DNA of 16,073 nucleotides, taken from contig JBIOYL010000255.1 of NCBI GenBank assembly GCA_044870185.1, forward strand, positions 1 to 16,073. The letters run 5' to 3'. This document shows positions 13,089 to 16,073 of the stretch, one piece after another. A program made the translations under genes and the position numbers. The notes beneath the pieces were generated by a model. That model was not told the DNA's origin. It did not search any database and was given only the letters and a program-made list of their open reading frames with translations. This DNA is from JBIOYL01 sp044870185 (lineage in GTDB: Bacteria > Actinomycetota > CALGFH01). Each line of letters starts with the position of its first letter. Within the stretch, counting starts at the first letter, position 1.

Positions 13089-13930
13089 ATGCGCGAGGAC
13101 GCGACGAACAGCGCGCCTGGCGGACCGGGGGGCCAGGCGGGGGCGAGCTGCGGGTCTCGACCCTGGAGACCTTCTTCGACCTGGTCTTCGTGTTCACCCT
13201 GACGCAGCTCACCACGGCGTTGTATCAGCACCTGTCCGCCGAGGGTGCGCTGCGGGTGGTGCTGATCTTCGCCGTGCTGTGGTGGATGTACGGTGGGTAC
13301 GCCTGGCTGACCAACTCCGTGCCACCTGACCGGGCGGTCCGGCGGCTGCTGCTCATGGCCGGCATGGCCGGGTTCCTGGTCGTCGCGCTGGCGATTCCCG
13401 GCGCGTTCGCCGGCGCGGGGATCGCCTTCGGGTTGGAGTATCTGGCGGTCGTGCTAGTGCACGCCGGTTCGCCCTGCCCAACGTGGTGGCGGCGCTGCTG
13501 CTGGTGGGCGCCGCCCTGGCCGGCGGCACGTGGCGGTATGGACTATGGGGCGCCGCCATCGTGCTCGAGTTCGCGGCGCCGTACCTGCTGCCGCTCGACC
13601 AGCCCATCCGGATCCGCCCGGGACATTTCGTGGAGTGGCACGGCCTGCTGCTGCTGATCGCCTTCGGTGAGTCGGTGGTGGCGACCAGGATCGGGATCGA
13701 GACCGGCGCCGCAGGGCGGCTTGATCCCGGCCTGGTCGGCGCGGCGCTGCTTGGGCTGGCCTTGGCCGCTGCGCTGTGGGAGTCACGCTGCTTGGGATCG
13801 TCACGATCGCGGTCGGGGTCAAGAGCTCGATCGGTCACCTGACCAGGGCGCTGCAGCCTGGGCCGGCGGTCGCGCTCGGTGTGGGCGTCGCGTTGTACCT
13901 GGCAGGTGAGCACCCACACCTGGCGCCCGT
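13089..13930 (+). pseudogene. Degraded low-temperature-requirement A (LtrA) family membrane protein
   Basis: LtrA-family homology runs through this stretch but is split over four frame segments. ATG 13089 (GGAGG at 13080-13084) begins MREDATNSAPGG in one frame. From about 13145 a second frame continues with ELRVSTLETFFDLVFVFTLTQ and WWMYGGYAWLTN to LVVLVHAG-like sequence near 13467. A third frame carries RFALPNVVAALLLV, then IRPGHFVEWHGLLLLIAFGES to AALWE near 13780. A fourth carries GVTLLGIVTIAVGVK to VALYLAG near 13910. Compared with my knowledge of the family (about 380 residues, several membrane helices), segments are missing at the second and third junctions and the last helices are absent. 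Deletions plus frameshifts make a pseudogene more likely than simple sequencing error, although the first shift sits in a G-rich run. The original role would be an inner-membrane protein of poorly known function. Confidence 0.8.
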
Positions 13931-13972
13931 GCGGGATCAGGCGAGCGTCGGGGCGTTGCGCAGCCATCTTGG

Positions 13973-13978
13973 TAGGCT
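13973..13978 (+). promoter_or_regulatory. Candidate -10 box TAGGCT of leaderless xthA
   Basis: TAGGCT ends 6 bases before GTG 13985 with no ribosome site between, the spacing expected for a leaderless transcript. It lies within the decayed 3' end of the ltrA remnant. Confidence 0.5.
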
Positions 13979-13984
13979 GCCGCC

Positions 13985-14761
13985 GTGCGCGTGGTGTCGT
14001 GGAACGTGAACTCGCTGAAGGCCCGCCTGCCTCGGGTCGGGCAGCTCCTGGCCGAGCACCGCCCCGACGTGCTCTGCGTGCAGGAGACGAAGGTGGCGGC
14101 CGCGGTCTTCCCCCACCAGGAGCTGGCCGCGATGGGGTACGCGGCGGTCGACTACAGCATCGGCCGCTGGGGCGGGGTGGCGATCATCGTGCGCGAGCAG
14201 CTGAGGCCCTCCGGGGTGGTGCGCGGTCTGCCCGGCGAGCCCCGCTCGGAGGAGGCCCGCTGGATCGAGGCGGAGGTCGTCGGGATCCAGGTTGCCAGCG
14301 TCTACGTGCCCAACGGTCGAGCGGTGGGAAGCGGGCCGTTCGCCGACAAGCTCGCGTTCCTCGACGCGCTGCGGGAGCGGCTCACTGGGCTGGCGGGCCG
14401 CCCGCTGCTCGTCGCCGGCGACTTCAACGTCGCCCGGGCCGACCGGGACGTGTACGACCCGGCGGCGTTCGTCGGCAGCACCCACGTCACCCCGCAGGAG
14501 CGGGCCCGTGTGGAGGCGCTGCTCGACCTCGGCCTGGTCGACGCCTACCGCCGCCTGGAGCCGGAGGCGCCCGGCTTCACCTGGTGGGATTATCGCGCCG
14601 GGAACTTCCACAAGGGACTTGGCATGCGGATCGACCTGGCGCTGGTCAGCGCGGACCTGGCCGAGCGGGTCGAACGCTGCGGCATCGACCGCAACTACCG
14701 CAAAGGCCCAAAGCCGTCCGATCATGCGCCGCTGCTGCTGGACCTCGCAGACGCCGCGTGA
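13985..14761 (+). CDS. xthA: Exodeoxyribonuclease III
   Basis: This 258-residue protein is a full-length exonuclease III/AP endonuclease of the EEP fold, which cuts the backbone at abasic sites and trims 3' ends in base-excision repair. All core motifs are present: SWNVNS (Asn near residue 7), LCVQETK (metal Glu), ASVYVPNG (catalytic Tyr), VAGDFNVA (Asp, Asn), GFTWWDYRAG, MRIDLALVS and the terminal SDHAPL (Asp-His). GTG 13985 is chosen because MRVVSWNVNSLKARL is the canonical N-terminus and a TAGGCT box lies 6 bases ahead, indicating leaderless translation. The gene appears intact despite decayed neighbours on both sides. Position has no obvious functional link to adjacent genes. Confidence 0.95.
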   Translation: MRVVSWNVNSLKARLPRVGQLLAEHRPDVLCVQETKVAAAVFPHQELAAMGYAAVDYSIGRWGGVAIIVREQLRPSGVVRGLPGEPRSEEARWIEAEVVGIQVASVYVPNGRAVGSGPFADKLAFLDALRERLTGLAGRPLLVAGDFNVARADRDVYDPAAFVGSTHVTPQERARVEALLDLGLVDAYRRLEPEAPGFTWWDYRAGNFHKGLGMRIDLALVSADLAERVERCGIDRNYRKGPKPSDHAPLLLDLADAA

Positions 14762-14816
14762 CCTGGTCAGCATCGAGATCCTGTGGCCGCTTCATCGGCT
14801 CGTCCGCTCCACCCAG

Positions 14817-15041
14817 TCAGGCCGGACGACCGCGCCAGAGCCTCCCAGAGCGCTCGATCCTCCTGCGGAACCCGTCGGAGGCCGTGGGCGAACGATCGTC
14901 GGGCCTGCGCCGCGGATGCGCCGCTTCGTCCAGGCGCGCGAGCCCGCGCCAGGCGGCATCGACCTCCTCTGCAGCAAACGGTCGGAGCCGGATCAGCCGT
15001 CCTGGGAGTTCGCTGATCTCTTGGGTGCCGCGGCGGGACAT
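14817..15041 (-). pseudogene. N-terminal fragment of a GNAT acetyltransferase
   Basis: The minus-strand frame encodes only 74 residues from ATG 15041 (GGAG about 6 bases ahead). The visible part matches the N-terminus of a GNAT N-acetyltransferase: LPGRLIRLRPF, then EEVDAAWRGLARLDEAAHPRRRPDD and RIERSGRLWRGRP. It stops just where the central sheet and acetyl-CoA loop should follow, and no continuation is seen in the other minus frames down to 14762. It lacks the cofactor-binding RxxGxG/A motif and cannot be active. This is the main content of the 518-bp interval between xthA and the reductase gene. It could alternatively be a real small protein, but the truncation point argues for decay. Confidence 0.6.
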
Positions 15042-15170
15042 GCGTTGCTCCGTTGCGCCACGGGGCGTCCGCGCGGGCGGCGGACGCCTGGTGGCGACCG
15101 GCTCGACAGGCAACCATTCTCCATCAGCCTGGCTGAGGTGCTGCGCCAGGCGGGCCGCCGACGGCCACGA

Positions 15171-15209
15171 CCTGACACGAACGTCACCCTGACACGAGAA
15201 CTGGCACGA
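15171..15209 (+). repeat. Short direct repeats CCTGACACGA upstream of the reductase gene
   Basis: CCTGACACGA occurs at 15171-15180 and 15188-15197, with a weaker copy, ACTGGCACGA, at 15200-15209. The array ends about 70 bases before ATG 15280. It could be a regulator-binding array or debris left by rearrangement. Confidence 0.5.
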
Positions 15210-15279
15210 GCCCGGGTGGCAGGTCGAAGCGATCGATGTGCTGTGATGGGCGGACCACGAGCGTCGAGAGGAGACCGAG

Positions 15280-15873
15280 ATGCGCAAGGTGATCGTGCAA
15301 GAGTGGATGAGCCTCGACGGGGTCGTGCAGGCGCCCGGCGCCGCCGACGAGGACCTGAGCGGCGGCTTCGCCCACGGCGGCTGGCACCTGCCCTACTTCG
15401 ACGACAGCTCCCGGCAGTGGGTGGTCGACAACCTGACCAAGGCGGGCGGCTTCCTGCTCGGGCGCCGCACCTACGAGGGCTTCGCGGCCCACTGGCCGAA
15501 CGCGTCCGCGCAGGAGCGGGTGGTCGCCGAGCCGCTGAACACCAAGCCGAAGTACGTGGCGTCGACGACGCTGGCCGAGCCGCTTACCTGGCAGCACTCG
15601 ACGGTGCTCCAGGGCGACGTCGCCGAGGCCGTGGCCGCGCTGAAGCGGCAGGACGGCGACGAGCTGCTGGTGATCGGCAGCACGAAGCTGGTCCAGACGC
15701 TGCTCGCCCACGACCTGGTCGACGAGTTCCGGCTGATGATCGACCCGCTGGTGGTGGGCGGCGGCAAGCGCATCTGGCGCGATGACGGTGCGCTCAGGCC
15801 GCTGCGGCTCGTCGACAGCCGGGCAACGACCACCGGTGCCATCCTGGCGACCTACGTTCGAGCCGCTCGATAA
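15280..15873 (+). CDS. RibD C-terminal/dihydrofolate-reductase-like family protein
   Basis: This 197-residue protein has the RibD_C/DHFR-like fold, a family of NADPH-dependent reductases that act on pterin or pyrimidine-type substrates but are mostly uncharacterised as stand-alone proteins. The visible blocks are the first strand and loop VIVQEWMSLDGVVQAPG, the dinucleotide-site region GGFLLGRRTYEGFAAHWP, KYVASTTL, the glycine-containing LLVIGSTKLVQTLLAHDLVDE, and the terminal strand block DEFRLMIDPLVVGGGKRIW. Start ATG 15280 has GAGAGGAG at 15265-15272. It stands alone, flanked by the GNAT fragment and an insertion-sequence remnant. True folate metabolism is unlikely for this subgroup; the actual substrate is unknown. 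Confidence 0.88.
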   Translation: MRKVIVQEWMSLDGVVQAPGAADEDLSGGFAHGGWHLPYFDDSSRQWVVDNLTKAGGFLLGRRTYEGFAAHWPNASAQERVVAEPLNTKPKYVASTTLAEPLTWQHSTVLQGDVAEAVAALKRQDGDELLVIGSTKLVQTLLAHDLVDEFRLMIDPLVVGGGKRIWRDDGALRPLRLVDSRATTTGAILATYVRAAR

Positions 15874-15884
15874 GCTGGTCGGCG

Positions 15885-15908
15885 GGCGAGGCTCGGACCC
15901 GACTCGCC
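15885..15908 (+). terminator. Interrupted hairpin after the reductase gene
   Basis: GGCGAG (15885-15890) pairs with CTCGCC (15903-15908), with an inner TCGG/CCGA pairing, 12 bases after the stop at 15873. No T-run follows. A terminator is the simplest reading. Confidence 0.4.
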
Positions 15909-15973
15909 GATCCGGAGCTGGAGGGCTGGGCGGGCACCTGCTACGGCCGAAAGACATCCCAGGAGCTTGAATG

Positions 15974-16072
15974 TCAAGCGGCGGTCTCGTTGAGGTGATG
16001 CGACCAAGCGGTCGTCTCGTCGTAGGGCGTGCCGGTCTTGAGGCATCCGTGCAGGATGCCGACGAGCCGGTT
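15974..16072 (-). mobile_element. IS110-type transposase, C-terminal end only (window edge)
   Basis: The minus-strand frame enters at the window edge and encodes the last 32 residues of a transposase: NRLVGILHGCLKTGTPYDE followed by TTAWSHHLNETAA and a TGA stop at 15974-15976. This ending (asparagine-arginine, LVGILHGCL, YDE-TAW) is one I associate with actinobacterial IS110-family enzymes, DEDD recombinases without terminal inverted repeats. Only the tail is visible, so neither family nor integrity can be settled. A weak 5-bp dyad (GACAT at 15953-15957, ATGTC at 15971-15975) sits at the stop codon. The element boundary should lie between 15874 and 15974. Confidence 0.6.
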
Positions 16073-16073
16073 G

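Noticed and set aside
12965..13657. A 230-residue LtrA protein starting at 12965
   Set aside because: The stretch before about 13145 lacks family similarity, runs through the hairpin, and the tail after about 13467 is out-of-frame nonsense, so it is not an intact gene.
13985..14009. Overlap of the last ltrA frame with xthA
   Set aside because: LtrA similarity ends near 13910. The remaining frame to 14009 is chance read-through into xthA.

Overview
The window is very GC-rich (by eye about 70-75% G+C) and almost entirely protein-coding. It looks like a chromosome segment of an actinobacterium (Actinomycetota), probably an uncultured or poorly described lineage. Supporting signs are extreme GC3, frequent GTG starts, candidate leaderless promoters with TANNNT boxes 6-7 bases before GTG, a large LuxR-type ATPase regulator, and a protein of the F420-hydrogenase beta-subunit family. 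No tRNA, rRNA or CRISPR array was seen.

Left part (1-2375): a translationally coupled cluster on the plus strand. It holds the 3' end of a siroheme/4Fe-4S sulfite/nitrite reductase, a FrhB-type iron-sulfur flavoprotein, and a small unknown protein. Together they look like a two-subunit version of the F420-dependent sulfite reductase Fsr. Next come a convergent gene for a 73-residue protein that is 29% histidine (2426-2647, minus) and a divergent helix-turn-helix fusion protein of unknown role (2771-3466).

Middle (3515-6465): a probable four-gene operon, preceded by 13-bp tandem repeats and a TACGAT box. It encodes a small ABM-like alpha/beta-barrel protein, two Trp/Tyr-rich beta-sandwich paralogs with no recognised function, and a fusion of a starch-binding-like (CBM25/53-like) domain to an amidohydrolase. 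This is the best candidate for an undescribed pathway. A phenylacetate-CoA ligase (paaK) faces it. Divergent from paaK is a pair encoding a Pro-rich DUF4190-like membrane protein and an M20 dipeptidase (7992-9864).

Right part (10115-16073): a LAL/LuxR regulator (10164-12857) begins at an apparently leaderless GTG, has a perfect 16-bp palindrome just upstream, and carries an in-frame 33-bp duplication before its Walker A motif. After its terminator comes a degraded region: an ltrA pseudogene broken into four frame segments, an intact exodeoxyribonuclease III gene (xthA), a truncated GNAT acetyltransferase on the minus strand, a RibD/DHFR-like reductase, and the 3' end of an IS110-type transposase at the window edge. 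The pseudogenes and insertion sequence suggest decay and rearrangement at this end.
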